Assembly (NCBI GenBank): GCA_964369635.1
Contig: CAYJGN010000017.1
Span: forward strand, 1-41,437
Direction of reading: 5' to 3'
Length of the DNA: 41,437 nt
DNA from: CAYJGN01 sp964369635
GTDB taxonomy: Bacteria > Bacillota > Clostridia > Oscillospirales > Ruminococcaceae
Under the pieces are notes generated by a model. The model saw only the letters and a program-made list of their open reading frames with translations, was not told the origin of the DNA and made no database searches. Below are positions 7,625-15,284 of the stretch, piece after piece (the stretch's first letter is position 1; each line of letters starts with the position of its first letter). A program made the translations under genes and the position numbers.

Positions 7625-8683
7625 CTATTCCACCGAAAAGGCTATATCAACATTTCTATCGTGTTCTGCAACCGTTTCACCATAGTAAAATTCTTTGTAT
7701 TTATCTGTTACGAAGAAGTAGTATGGGGTATCTGATGGGTTTAGCACAGCATCTATCGCTGCATACGAAGGTGAAGCAACCGCTCCAACAGGTATCCCAA
7801 TACACTGATAGGTATCATATGCTGCATACATCAGAGCGCTTACCTCTTCCCCTGTATACACCGGGATTTCATCTCTAACATATCTATAAGTCGGGTCACT
7901 TTGAAGTTGTGGGAAAACAGATGGGTTATTTAATCTGTTCATGAATACAGAGCCAACATTTTTATACTGATCATCAATTCCAGCAACCTCTCGCTCGATA
8001 ATTGACGCAAGTATTATAACCTCATCAAGGGTATATCCCGCATTTTGGGCCGCCTCTAAAACACCGTTTGCCAAAACTTTCTCTTCGAAGTTTGCAAGCA
8101 AAACTTCTATAACCTCCACAGCCTCTATATCAAAATGAAAAGCATAGGTATCGGGATAGAGATAACCCTCAAGGAGAGAATAGCGAAGCTCATCTTGCTT
8201 TATATCATTAACAAAAGCAAACTGCTCGGCGAAAGGGGTTATATCCTTCGTTGCTTCGATAAAGTCTGCCGCACTGCAAACACCCTGCTCTTCGAGTTCT
8301 GCACCCATATCGAATATCGTAAATCCTTCTGAGAAGGTAACTGTAGCGGTATCCAGAACCGCTGATATCTGCGATAGAGCGCTCACAATATCCGGGTAGG
8401 ACATATTAGTTGTTAGCTCAAAACTGCCATATTGGAAGTTATAGTCCTCGGCAAAATATCTTATATATAGTCTGAAAAAGAGCGCATTATCGATAACATC
8501 AGCTTCTGCAAGCGAATTTGCTATGGCAGTTACCGAGCTTCCCTGCCCTATCTCAACAGTGACAGGGTTTTTATCGCCATGACCGTCGTGGTCAGATAGG
8601 TATAGATAGCTTATCACCCCAGCCGATAAAACACCGAGGGCAACAATAGCCACTATTACCCTTATAATAATCTTCTTTTTCAT
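7625..8683 (-). CDS. mltG: Endolytic murein transglycosylase MltG (YceG-like)
   Basis: MltG cleaves nascent peptidoglycan strands at the membrane and sets glycan length. The protein has 352 residues: a short cytoplasmic tail, one membrane segment (about residues 6-29), then an extracytoplasmic LysM-like part and the YceG domain. The catalytic region reads ILASIIEREV, with the essential Glu, then VFMNRLNN, LQSDPTYRY and GIPVGAVASPSYAAI, then LNPSDTPYYFFV, all in family order. The ATG at 8683 has an AGGAG site. The U32 gene follows directly. It is transcribed away from the small plus-strand peptide gene at 8785. Confidence 0.93.
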   Translation of the reverse strand: MKKKIIIRVIVAIVALGVLSAGVISYLYLSDHDGHGDKNPVTVEIGQGSSVTAIANSLAEADVIDNALFFRLYIRYFAEDYNFQYGSFELTTNMSYPDIVSALSQISAVLDTATVTFSEGFTIFDMGAELEEQGVCSAADFIEATKDITPFAEQFAFVNDIKQDELRYSLLEGYLYPDTYAFHFDIEAVEVIEVLLANFEEKVLANGVLEAAQNAGYTLDEVIILASIIEREVAGIDDQYKNVGSVFMNRLNNPSVFPQLQSDPTYRYVRDEIPVYTGEEVSALMYAAYDTYQCIGIPVGAVASPSYAAIDAVLNPSDTPYYFFVTDKYKEFYYGETVAEHDRNVDIAFSVE

Positions 8684-8724
8684 ATTTGTCTCCTAACAGG
8701 GATATTCTTTCCCTTTATTTTTGT

Positions 8725-8753
8725 AACAACTTTCATCTAATTATCATAGTATA
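8725..8753 (+). promoter_or_regulatory. Sigma-K-type (late mother cell) promoter, candidate
   Basis: AACA at 8725-8728 (core AC at 8726-8727) is followed by 17 bases and then CATAGTATA (8745-8753), which matches the B. subtilis sigma-K consensus (mACm, 16-17 bases, CATAnnnTA) at every fixed position. Sigma-E -10 elements are similar, so either mother-cell factor is possible. It lies about 30 bases before the small peptide gene. Confidence 0.45.
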
Positions 8754-8784
8754 AGTCAAATTAATTAAAGGAGTTGAACCCTAA

Positions 8785-8874
8785 ATGTGTGGAAATATAT
8801 TTGACAACAACAATTCTTGTATGTGGATAATCATCATAATCCTACTTTACGTCTTCTGCTGCAACAACGACTAA
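8785..8874 (+). CDS. 29-residue cysteine-containing single-pass membrane peptide
   Basis: This very short gene encodes MCGNIFDNNN, a Cys, a hydrophobic core MWIIIIILLYVF of about 13 residues, and a CCNND tail. It has four cysteines in 29 residues. AAAGGAG precedes the ATG at suitable spacing, a sigma-K-like promoter lies upstream, and a stem-loop with a T-run follows the stop by 20 bases, so it is a complete transcription unit. Short hydrophobic peptides with polar, cysteine-tipped ends (YjcZ-like and similar spore peptides) are common in endospore formers. I infer a spore coat or forespore-membrane peptide. It stands alone on the plus strand between minus-strand housekeeping genes. Confidence 0.6.
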   Translation: MCGNIFDNNNSCMWIIIIILLYVFCCNND

Positions 8875-8893
8875 GACCTACGTACTATATAAG

Positions 8894-8923
8894 AGCGGGC
8901 TTTCGAGAGAGAGTCCGCTTTTA
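8894..8923 (+). terminator. Intrinsic terminator of the small peptide gene
   Basis: AGCGGGCT (8894-8901) pairs with AGTCCGCT (8912-8919), with one G-U pair, across a 10-base loop, and a run of Ts follows. It ends the short plus-strand unit that begins near 8755. The rest of the gap to 9030 holds nothing I recognise. Confidence 0.65.
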
Positions 8924-9029
8924 TCCTGTTTATCAAACTTTACCTGTACGGTATTTACCAGACATCGAATTTACAAGCTTTCTCTTCTCTGTCGCCATAG
9001 TCAAATAGGTAGCTAATTATAATATTTTA

Positions 9030-9569
9030 TTAATATATTTTATAAACTCCACTATCACTTATAACTGCATCGACCGATATATCAAAGCTCTCTGTTGGTA
9101 TTTTCGGCAGAAAAAACTCGCTATAACAAATACCGACTTTAACTCCCTTATAATCCTTTAGAAATCTATCGTAATATCCACCACCACGACCAAGTCTTGC
9201 ACCTTTCTCTGAAAAAGCAACCCCTGGAACTATGCAGAGGGTATTCTCTGTTTTCATAAGCTTTTCTCTTGGCATAGGCTCCTTTATCCCAAAACTGCCA
9301 CAGGTGAAGTCGTTGTCGTCCAAAACTCTATAAAAAGAGATAGTTTCACCCTCAACACGCGGTAAATACAGCTGTTTTTCTTTTATAATCAGCTGATTAA
9401 TATCGCTGATATCAACTTCGCCCTTTATCGGGTTAAATGATAGAACAACATTATAGTTTTGCATCTGCGAAATAAGATAGTTTGATATTATCCTATCCTT
9501 TTTTGCACCCTCTGATACCGATATTTTTTTAAGTCTATCTCGCAATGCGCTTTTTTCATCAAACTTCAT
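9030..9569 (-). CDS. 5-formyltetrahydrofolate cyclo-ligase
   Basis: This enzyme uses ATP to turn 5-formyl-THF into 5,10-methenyl-THF and so returns the storage folate to the one-carbon pool. The 179-residue protein ends with the family signature GARLGRGGGYYDRFL, the ATP/Mg-binding loop. VVLSFNPIKGEVDI and YLPRVEG also fit the family. I chose the ATG at 9569, which shares a base with the tmk stop (TGATG) and has AAGGG upstream; a GTG at 9572 is the only close alternative. Coupling to tmk makes sense because thymidylate synthesis consumes folate. Confidence 0.9.
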   Translation of the reverse strand: MKFDEKSALRDRLKKISVSEGAKKDRIISNYLISQMQNYNVVLSFNPIKGEVDISDINQLIIKEKQLYLPRVEGETISFYRVLDDNDFTCGSFGIKEPMPREKLMKTENTLCIVPGVAFSEKGARLGRGGGYYDRFLKDYKGVKVGICYSEFFLPKIPTESFDISVDAVISDSGVYKIY

Positions 9570-10225
9570 CACAGAACCCTTGAAACCTCACTATAAATCA
9601 TCTCTTTTATCTCATCTATAGAGAGGATATCCTCGCCTGTACTGCATTTAATTACCCGCCACCCGAGCTTTTCACCGGCATAAGACGCAGCCTCTCTGCA
9701 GCTCTCAAGATAGCTTAGATCGCGCTCATGGATATCCTTTTTGCTCTCATCGCCGTCGTACCTTTCAGATAGCAGTTTTTGGCTTGCTGAAATATCCATA
9801 GATAGATAGATAACAAGGTCTGGGGATGGTATGCCAAGCTTGTTATATTCAAAATCAGTATTCCATTCGATATAATTATCCCAATCTTTTTTATCAAGTT
9901 TTGTCATCTGATGAATTATATTTGAAGTGGTATATCTATCGCAGAGGATAATATCTCCCTCTTGCATATTCTCTTTCCACTTTAAATTATAACTTGCATA
10001 TCTATCTATTGCAAAAAGAGTTGCTGCTGCATAAGGGTTCACAGCTTTCGGGTCACTCCCAAAATCCCCACGGAGATACATCCGAAGTGGCGCTGAGGAT
10101 TCACTCTCATAATCAGGGAATGAAACCGTCGTCACCGATTTACCACCCAGAACAAGGTTCTCTTTTAAAAGCGCTGTTTGGGTCGCTTTTCCACAACCAT
10201 CAAGTCCGTCTATAACTATAAGCAT
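9569..10225 (-). CDS. tmk: Thymidylate kinase
   Basis: This 218-residue P-loop kinase converts dTMP to dTDP. The P-loop reads GLDGCGKATQ (residues 7-16), in which the usual Ser/Thr after GK is Ala, a variant I associate with Firmicute homologues. The substrate-side DR motif is DRYTTSN, and the lid region carries SERYDGDES. The ATG at 10225 has GGGAGG upstream. It is the first gene of a pair with the folate cyclo-ligase. A more general deoxynucleotide kinase role cannot be excluded because the P-loop and lid differ from the E. coli type. Confidence 0.85.
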   Translation of the reverse strand: MLIVIDGLDGCGKATQTALLKENLVLGGKSVTTVSFPDYESESSAPLRMYLRGDFGSDPKAVNPYAAATLFAIDRYASYNLKWKENMQEGDIILCDRYTTSNIIHQMTKLDKKDWDNYIEWNTDFEYNKLGIPSPDLVIYLSMDISASQKLLSERYDGDESKKDIHERDLSYLESCREAASYAGEKLGWRVIKCSTGEDILSIDEIKEMIYSEVSRVL

Positions 10226-10410
10226 TTTATCCTCCCGATAATTTATCTATCATTATTTCACAAAACGGAAAACCCGTCCTCTTTTAATCTTTAATTTCAA
10301 ACCTGCATCAAAGCATTAAGTTTCGTCCCTTTAAAATCTATTAACTATTTTCTATCAAACAGGCAGATGTAAGCCATTTTGAAACCTAAAAAAAGATAAA
10401 ATAAACAGCT

Positions 10411-10446
10411 AAACGCAGCCGATATTAAATCAGCTGCGTTTTTTTA
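10411..10446 (+). terminator. Plus-oriented intrinsic terminator without an obvious gene
   Basis: AAACGCAGC (10411-10419) pairs perfectly with GCTGCGTTT (10433-10441), followed on the plus strand by seven Ts (10439-10445). On the minus strand the T-tract after the stem is poor. No plus-strand reading frame precedes it, so it either serves weakly for the minus-strand gene that ends at 10489 or ends an unannotated small RNA from the 10230-10410 gap. Confidence 0.55.
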
Positions 10447-10488
10447 AGATAGCAACTCTGCCAATTTAAACACTCCTTATTTTATCGC

Positions 10489-11292
10489 TCAGTCTTCATC
10501 CTCTTCTTTGAGCTCACGAAAGTCATCCTCTGGGATAAAGTCATCTTTTGGGAAAGGGATTTTTCTAAATGTTTCGCAAGGGTCTTTATGCTCTGGATGA
10601 TGCTCGCCTATGCATTCTTTGCAAGGTAGGAAATAGCATGAAGCTGGTATCATCATCGTAACATCTCGTGTAAGCTCGGTTATGGTGAAAACGCCTATCG
10701 TGCAGTACAGTATTTTCGAGGGGCAAGCCGGCGAGAAATCCTCAAAGTAATCGCATACAGGTTGCGGTAGTACACCTGGGTTTGCCGCAGCGCCAAGTCC
10801 GTTTTCAATTAGCTTGTAGCTTAAAACGACAGGGTGCGAAACCTTAACTGTTGCCTTTGGATATTCGCAGTCGCATCTTTTCTTGCGGTAATCGTCCTCA
10901 CAGGATGAAAAACTCTTAAAATGACTATCTCCACCATATAGAACGACTTTTTTTGAAAACATCGTAACGCCATTAAAACGCTGATTATGCCCTCTTTTTT
11001 TATAACTGCTTCCCGGTTTGCAAACCTCGCAGAGAACATCGAGATAGAATGTCATGTCGACGGTATAAAAACCTTTGTGGTAACCGAGCGGCTCAACCGT
11101 TACCGATGTATAGATAACTTCCGCCGAGATAACCCGAACAGCGCTTGCATTGCAAACATGCTCCTGATAACAACCGGGTATGTATACCCTTAAATCCTCA
11201 TAGCAATCCTTATCATTGCAGCTGTCAAACACTCGACTAACATCAACACAGACATCTGAATCGAAATATTTCTCACTGTTGTTTTGTGCCAT
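10489..11292 (-). CDS. Cysteine-rich protein, probably spore-associated
   Basis: The protein has 267 residues with 17 cysteines, no signal peptide, and an acidic, proline-containing tail from about residue 245. The N-terminal part holds VDVSRVFDSCNDKDCYEDLRV, a pattern I associate with a cysteine-rich hypothetical family of anaerobic spore formers; the name of that family is not known to me. The middle is rich in beta-prone stretches. The ATG at 11292 has a perfect AAGGAGG site, and upstream lies a sigma-K-like promoter with ideal spacing. It stands alone between tmk and pcrA. I infer a spore coat or other late mother-cell product; sequence alone does not show its activity. Confidence 0.6.
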   Translation of the reverse strand: MAQNNSEKYFDSDVCVDVSRVFDSCNDKDCYEDLRVYIPGCYQEHVCNASAVRVISAEVIYTSVTVEPLGYHKGFYTVDMTFYLDVLCEVCKPGSSYKKRGHNQRFNGVTMFSKKVVLYGGDSHFKSFSSCEDDYRKKRCDCEYPKATVKVSHPVVLSYKLIENGLGAAANPGVLPQPVCDYFEDFSPACPSKILYCTIGVFTITELTRDVTMMIPASCYFLPCKECIGEHHPEHKDPCETFRKIPFPKDDFIPEDDFRELKEEDED

Positions 11293-11326
11293 TGCAAATC
11301 CTCCTTATAAAAATAGTATTCATACC

Positions 11327-11354
11327 TATTTTATGAAAATTATTTACAATGGTT
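11327..11354 (-). promoter_or_regulatory. Sigma-K-type promoter, candidate
   Basis: On the minus strand AACC (11351-11354) and CATAAAATA (11327-11335) fit mACm and CATAnnnTA exactly, with the AC dinucleotide 16 bases before the -10. No sigma-A-like pair is evident in the same 68-base gap. It drives only the cysteine-rich gene. Confidence 0.5.
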
Positions 11355-11359
11355 ACTTT

Positions 11360-13678
11360 TTAAGGATTTTTAGTTAGTTTTGCAAAGTTCGCCATAAGTT
11401 TTTTGCTTCCACTACCTGCGAAATCAACAGTTAGCAGAGTATCTCCGCCCATCTCACGGCTCTCGGTGACAACACCTTTTCCAAATGCCTTTGAATAAAC
11501 AGTTTCACCAACAGAATATCTTTCACTCGGTGCTGCACTCGCCGTCGCTCGAACTGTCGGCGCTCCGCTAAATCCGCGGTTGACAACCCTCTGCGTCCTC
11601 TCAAAGCTCGGTTTTATCGGCGCTCTGCTCTTATCAACAAAGTCTATGCAATTCTCTGGTATCTCCTCTATAAAACGGGAAGCTTTATTGCGCTGTGTTC
11701 TACCAAAAAGCATCCTCTGCTTTGCCGATAGAATATGAAGCTCCATCTTTGCCCTTGTTATTGCAACATATGCAAGTCTGCGCTCTTCTTCCATATCTTC
11801 CTTGACATATATAGACTGCGCTCCCGGGAAGATCCCATCTTCCATTCCGCAGATAAAAACGGTATGAAACTCAAGGCCTTTAGCGCCATGCATCGTCATA
11901 AGCGTTACATGCTCTTCGCTCTCATTATAGTTATCAAGATCGGTATATAGCGCCATCTCTTCAAGGTATCCGCTAAGGGTGCCGTCTTCGTTCGCTTTCA
12001 TATATTCTTTAATATTCGAGAGAAGCTCTAAGACGTTTTCTCGCCTCGTCTCACCCTCAATACCGCCATTATCAAACTGCTTTAGGTATTCACTTTTCTC
12101 TAAAAGAAGCTCAAAAAGCTCATCGAGCGGTAGCGTCTCTTTCTTCTCTGATAGCTCATCGAGCATCTCGCAAAATGCCATTAACTTCTCGCGCGCCCGC
12201 ACAATTCCCTCGTAGTTTTCAGCTGTTCTAAAAACAGTTAGAAGAGATACTCCCTCATTTATAGCTATCTCTTCTGCACGCTCGATAGTTGTTATCCCTA
12301 TCCCGCGCTTTGGTTCATTTATGATTCTGCGAAGCCTTAGATTATCCGAATGATTATCAATTATCGAGAGATATGCCATCATATCTTTTATCTCTTTGCG
12401 CTCAAAAAATCGTACGCCGCCAACTATTTTATATGGAATAGCCCTTCTTGACAATGTTCGCTCAACCGTTTGCGATTGGGCATTCATCCTATAAAGAATG
12501 GTGAAATCATTAAAGGATTTCCCATTTGAAATACCCTCTTCAATCATATCTGCTATATAATTCGCCTCGGCAAATTCATCATCAATAGTTACAGCAAGCA
12601 CCTTATCGCCACTACCAAGATCACTCCATAGTTTTTTCGAAACTCGTCCTTCGTTATTTTTTATAACGCCGTTCGCCGCCTCTAAAATATTCTCAACCGA
12701 GCGATAATTCTGCTCAAGCTTTATAACATTCGCTCCCTTAAATTCGCGCTCAAAGTTTAAAATATTCTCAATATCAGCACCGCGAAAACGATAGATGCTC
12801 TGATCATCATCGCCAACAACGCATAAGTTTTTATGCCCACTTGCAAGGAGGGATATAAAGCTATATTGCAGATGATTAGTATCCTGATACTCATCGACCA
12901 AAATATAGCTATACCATCTTCTATATTTCTCCAAAACTTCTGGAAATCTGCGAAAAAGCTCAACTACAAGACGCAAAATATCATCAAAGTCGACTGCATT
13001 TGCAGCGAATAATCTCTTTTGATATAGCGGATATATCTTTTTAACAACCTGCTTAAATGCATCATATCCCTCTTCTAAGTTTTCAGGGGTTATCTCTGCA
13101 TCTTTCGCTTTGCTTATAGCACCAAGCACCGCTTTTGGATTATGTATTTTATTATCTATTCGAAGGTCTGCCATTATAGCTTTTATAACACGAACGCTAT
13201 CGTCGGTGTCATATATAGTAAAGCTTTTGCCATAGCCAAGCAGCTCTATTTCGCGGCGCAAAATTCGAAGACATGCGCTATGAAAGGTACAGGCTTGAAC
13301 ATCTCGTCCCATAGCTCCAACTCTTTTTTCTATCCTTTCGGCAAGCTCTTTTGCCGCTTTGTTTGTAAAAGTTATAGCTAAAATTGAGAAAGGTTTTATC
13401 CTATTTGCAGCTATTAGTCTGTCCGCCTCATCGAAGTTTTCAGCATTTATATACTCTAAAAGCTTATTTGCGTCACCCTTAATATCGCTATTATAGCTAT
13501 CGCCATACTTTATCATATATTCTATACGATTTGAGAGAACTGTTGTCTTGCCACTCCCAGCACCCGCAAATATCAAAACAGGCCCTGAAACTGCAAAGAC
13601 AGCTCTTCTTTGCTCTTCGTTTAGATGGCTATATTTCCCACTCAAATATTCTCTTTTAATTTCTGTAAATTTATCCAC
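11360..13678 (-). CDS. pcrA: ATP-dependent DNA helicase PcrA/UvrD
   Basis: This 772-residue superfamily 1 helicase unwinds DNA 3' to 5' in repair and in removal of RecA filaments. Motifs appear in order: AGAGSGKTT (38-46), ITFTNKAAKE (Ia), LVDEYQDTN (II), VVGDDDQSIYRFRGAD (III), LEQNYRS (IV), MTMHGAKGLEF (V) and YVAITRAKMEL (VI). The C-terminal 55 residues (VGETVYSKAFGKGVV) are the Tudor-like RNA polymerase-binding domain of PcrA. An insertion of about 35 residues (59-93) lies between motifs I and Ia, something I recall from Oscillospiraceae-type PcrA. The start is GTG with GAGGT upstream. It seems monocistronic, with an oadB-side terminator upstream. Confidence 0.95.
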   Translation of the reverse strand: MDKFTEIKREYLSGKYSHLNEEQRRAVFAVSGPVLIFAGAGSGKTTVLSNRIEYMIKYGDSYNSDIKGDANKLLEYINAENFDEADRLIAANRIKPFSILAITFTNKAAKELAERIEKRVGAMGRDVQACTFHSACLRILRREIELLGYGKSFTIYDTDDSVRVIKAIMADLRIDNKIHNPKAVLGAISKAKDAEITPENLEEGYDAFKQVVKKIYPLYQKRLFAANAVDFDDILRLVVELFRRFPEVLEKYRRWYSYILVDEYQDTNHLQYSFISLLASGHKNLCVVGDDDQSIYRFRGADIENILNFEREFKGANVIKLEQNYRSVENILEAANGVIKNNEGRVSKKLWSDLGSGDKVLAVTIDDEFAEANYIADMIEEGISNGKSFNDFTILYRMNAQSQTVERTLSRRAIPYKIVGGVRFFERKEIKDMMAYLSIIDNHSDNLRLRRIINEPKRGIGITTIERAEEIAINEGVSLLTVFRTAENYEGIVRAREKLMAFCEMLDELSEKKETLPLDELFELLLEKSEYLKQFDNGGIEGETRRENVLELLSNIKEYMKANEDGTLSGYLEEMALYTDLDNYNESEEHVTLMTMHGAKGLEFHTVFICGMEDGIFPGAQSIYVKEDMEEERRLAYVAITRAKMELHILSAKQRMLFGRTQRNKASRFIEEIPENCIDFVDKSRAPIKPSFERTQRVVNRGFSGAPTVRATASAAPSERYSVGETVYSKAFGKGVVTESREMGGDTLLTVDFAGSGSKKLMANFAKLTKNP

Positions 13679-13745
13679 AAATACCTCTTATTTTTTATTT
13701 TATACACTCATATTATTTTACCATAAATTGCGATAAATTAAAACA

Positions 13746-13773
13746 AAAAACTCCCCAAAAATGAGGAGTTTTT
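13746..13773. terminator. Bidirectional-looking terminator after the decarboxylase genes
   Basis: AAAAACTCC (13746-13754) pairs with GGAGTTTTT (13765-13773). On the minus strand it is followed by TTTTTTGTTTTAATTT, a good termination tract, and ends the OadG/OadB transcript before the pcrA start. Confidence 0.75.
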
Positions 13774-13789
13774 AAAATAAATATATTGA

Positions 13790-14917
13790 TTAACCGAGAA
13801 GATTTAGCAGAACGCCAGCCGCAACCGCACTACCGATAACACCGGCAACGTTTGGTCCCATAGCATGCATTAGAAGGAAGTTTGTTGGGTCTTCTTTTTT
13901 ACCAACGTCATTCGCAACACGGGCCGCCATCGGAACTGCCGAAACACCAGCCGCACCGATAAGAGGATTTACCTTACCGCCGGTAACTTTATACATAATC
14001 TTGCCGAATAGAACACCGCCCGCTGTTCCTATCGAGAATGCAACAAGTCCGAGCGCTATAATTCCAAGGGTCTGCAGAGATAGGAATTTCTCACCTGTGG
14101 TAGTAGCACCGACTGATAGACCGAGGAAGATAGTTACGATATTCATAAGCTCATTTTGAGCGGTTTTTGATAGTCTGTCGCAGACGCCACTCTCTTTAAT
14201 GAGATTACCAAACATAAGCATACCAACAAGAGGAGTTGCATCTGGCAATAGAAGCGAAACAACTATTGTTATAACTATCGGGAAGAGGATTTTTTCAGCT
14301 TTAGCAACCGGACGAAGCTGGCTCATCTTAACTGAACGCTCTTCTTTTGTTGTGAAGAATTTCATAATTGGCGGCTGAATAATTGGAACGAGCGCCATAT
14401 ATGAGTACGCCGCAACGGCTATTGAACCGAGCAGGTGAGGAGCGAGTAGCGCTGTTAGGTAGATAGCTGTTGGTCCATCTGCACCGCCGATTATCGCAAT
14501 AGCGCCAGACTCTTGCGGAGTAAACCCTATCATCATAGCACCAAAGAAGGTGAAGAAGATACCGAGCTGCGCCGCCGCACCGAGCAAGAAGCTCTTCGGG
14601 TTTGCAAGGAGAGGACCAAAGTCGGTCATCGCACCAACGCCCATAAATATAAGCGGTGGATAGATTCCAAGGCCAACACCCTGATATAAAATACTGAGAA
14701 GACCTGAATCATATGCTCCCATGTTTGAGAGCGGAATGTTTGCTAAAAACATACCAAACGCTATCGGCAAAAGAAGCAGTGGTTCGTATTTTTTAGCAAT
14801 AGCAAGATACATAAGTACGAATGAAACGATAAGCATAACGCCTTGCTGCCAGCTCATGTTCATAAATCCGGAGTTTGAAAAAATGCTCGCAAGGGTATCT
14901 AAAAAGTTCTGTAACAT
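13790..14917 (-). CDS. oadB: Sodium-translocating biotin-dependent decarboxylase, beta subunit
   Basis: This 375-residue integral membrane subunit decarboxylates carboxybiotin and exports Na+. It has about ten membrane segments and the characteristic IGGADGPTAIYLTA stretch, with the conserved Asp, and PPIMKFFTTKEER. The same family serves oxaloacetate, methylmalonyl-CoA and glutaconyl-CoA decarboxylases, so the substrate is not decided here and the symbol is provisional. Its ATG shares one base with the stop of the gamma-type subunit gene, so the two are co-translated. The carboxyltransferase and biotin-carrier subunits are not in the window. Confidence 0.92.
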   Translation of the reverse strand: MLQNFLDTLASIFSNSGFMNMSWQQGVMLIVSFVLMYLAIAKKYEPLLLLPIAFGMFLANIPLSNMGAYDSGLLSILYQGVGLGIYPPLIFMGVGAMTDFGPLLANPKSFLLGAAAQLGIFFTFFGAMMIGFTPQESGAIAIIGGADGPTAIYLTALLAPHLLGSIAVAAYSYMALVPIIQPPIMKFFTTKEERSVKMSQLRPVAKAEKILFPIVITIVVSLLLPDATPLVGMLMFGNLIKESGVCDRLSKTAQNELMNIVTIFLGLSVGATTTGEKFLSLQTLGIIALGLVAFSIGTAGGVLFGKIMYKVTGGKVNPLIGAAGVSAVPMAARVANDVGKKEDPTNFLLMHAMGPNVAGVIGSAVAAGVLLNLLG

Positions 14918-15195
14918 TATTTATTCCCCCCATCACTCTTTTTAACTGACGATATTTTCGCATCATCTCCGTAAACCACCGAGACAGCCGCAGAAATAGC
15001 AGCTACCACTTGAGGGGAAACCCCACCTTGCGGCACCGCAGTTGCAGCCGCTTTTGGCACAACCACAGGATCCGGTTTTATAAACTTACCGAATAGACTT
15101 ATTATGAATGTCAGCGCTATTAATACTCCGAAAACTATTGTTATTCCCGAAAATATCACAAGCAGTGACAGTTCCATTGTTGATAAACTCTCCAT
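14917..15195 (-). CDS. oadG: Decarboxylase gamma/delta-type small membrane subunit (OadG family)
   Basis: The protein has 92 residues. One N-terminal membrane segment (about residues 9-31) is followed by an Ala/Pro-rich linker (PKAAATAVPQGG) and the segment SPQVVAAISAAVSVVYGDD, typical of OadG-family subunits that hold the complex together. I start it at the ATG at 15195 with GGAGAGAG upstream. An in-frame ATG at 15231 would place the start inside the -10 of the promoter at 15230-15258, so it cannot be used from that transcript. It is directly followed by the beta subunit. Confidence 0.82.
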   Translation of the reverse strand: MESLSTMELSLLVIFSGITIVFGVLIALTFIISLFGKFIKPDPVVVPKAAATAVPQGGVSPQVVAAISAAVSVVYGDDAKISSVKKSDGGNK

Positions 15196-15229
15196 TATCT
15201 CTCTCCTCACGCAAATTTTGACATTTATC

Positions 15230-15258
15230 ATTATATCAAAAATCCAATACTATTTCAA
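15230..15258 (-). promoter_or_regulatory. Sigma-A promoter for the oadG-oadB pair
   Basis: TTGAAA (15253-15258), 17 bases, TATAAT (15230-15235) on the minus strand. It lies between the end of mreB and the start of oadG, so the decarboxylase subunits are transcribed separately from mreB. Confidence 0.75.
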
Positions 15259-15284
15259 TAGTGTTTTTCACAAAAATGACATAA

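Noticed and set aside
8684..8784. Sigma-A promoter for mltG in the divergent gap
   Set aside because: TTGACT is present on the minus strand but no acceptable -10 follows at 16-18 bases.
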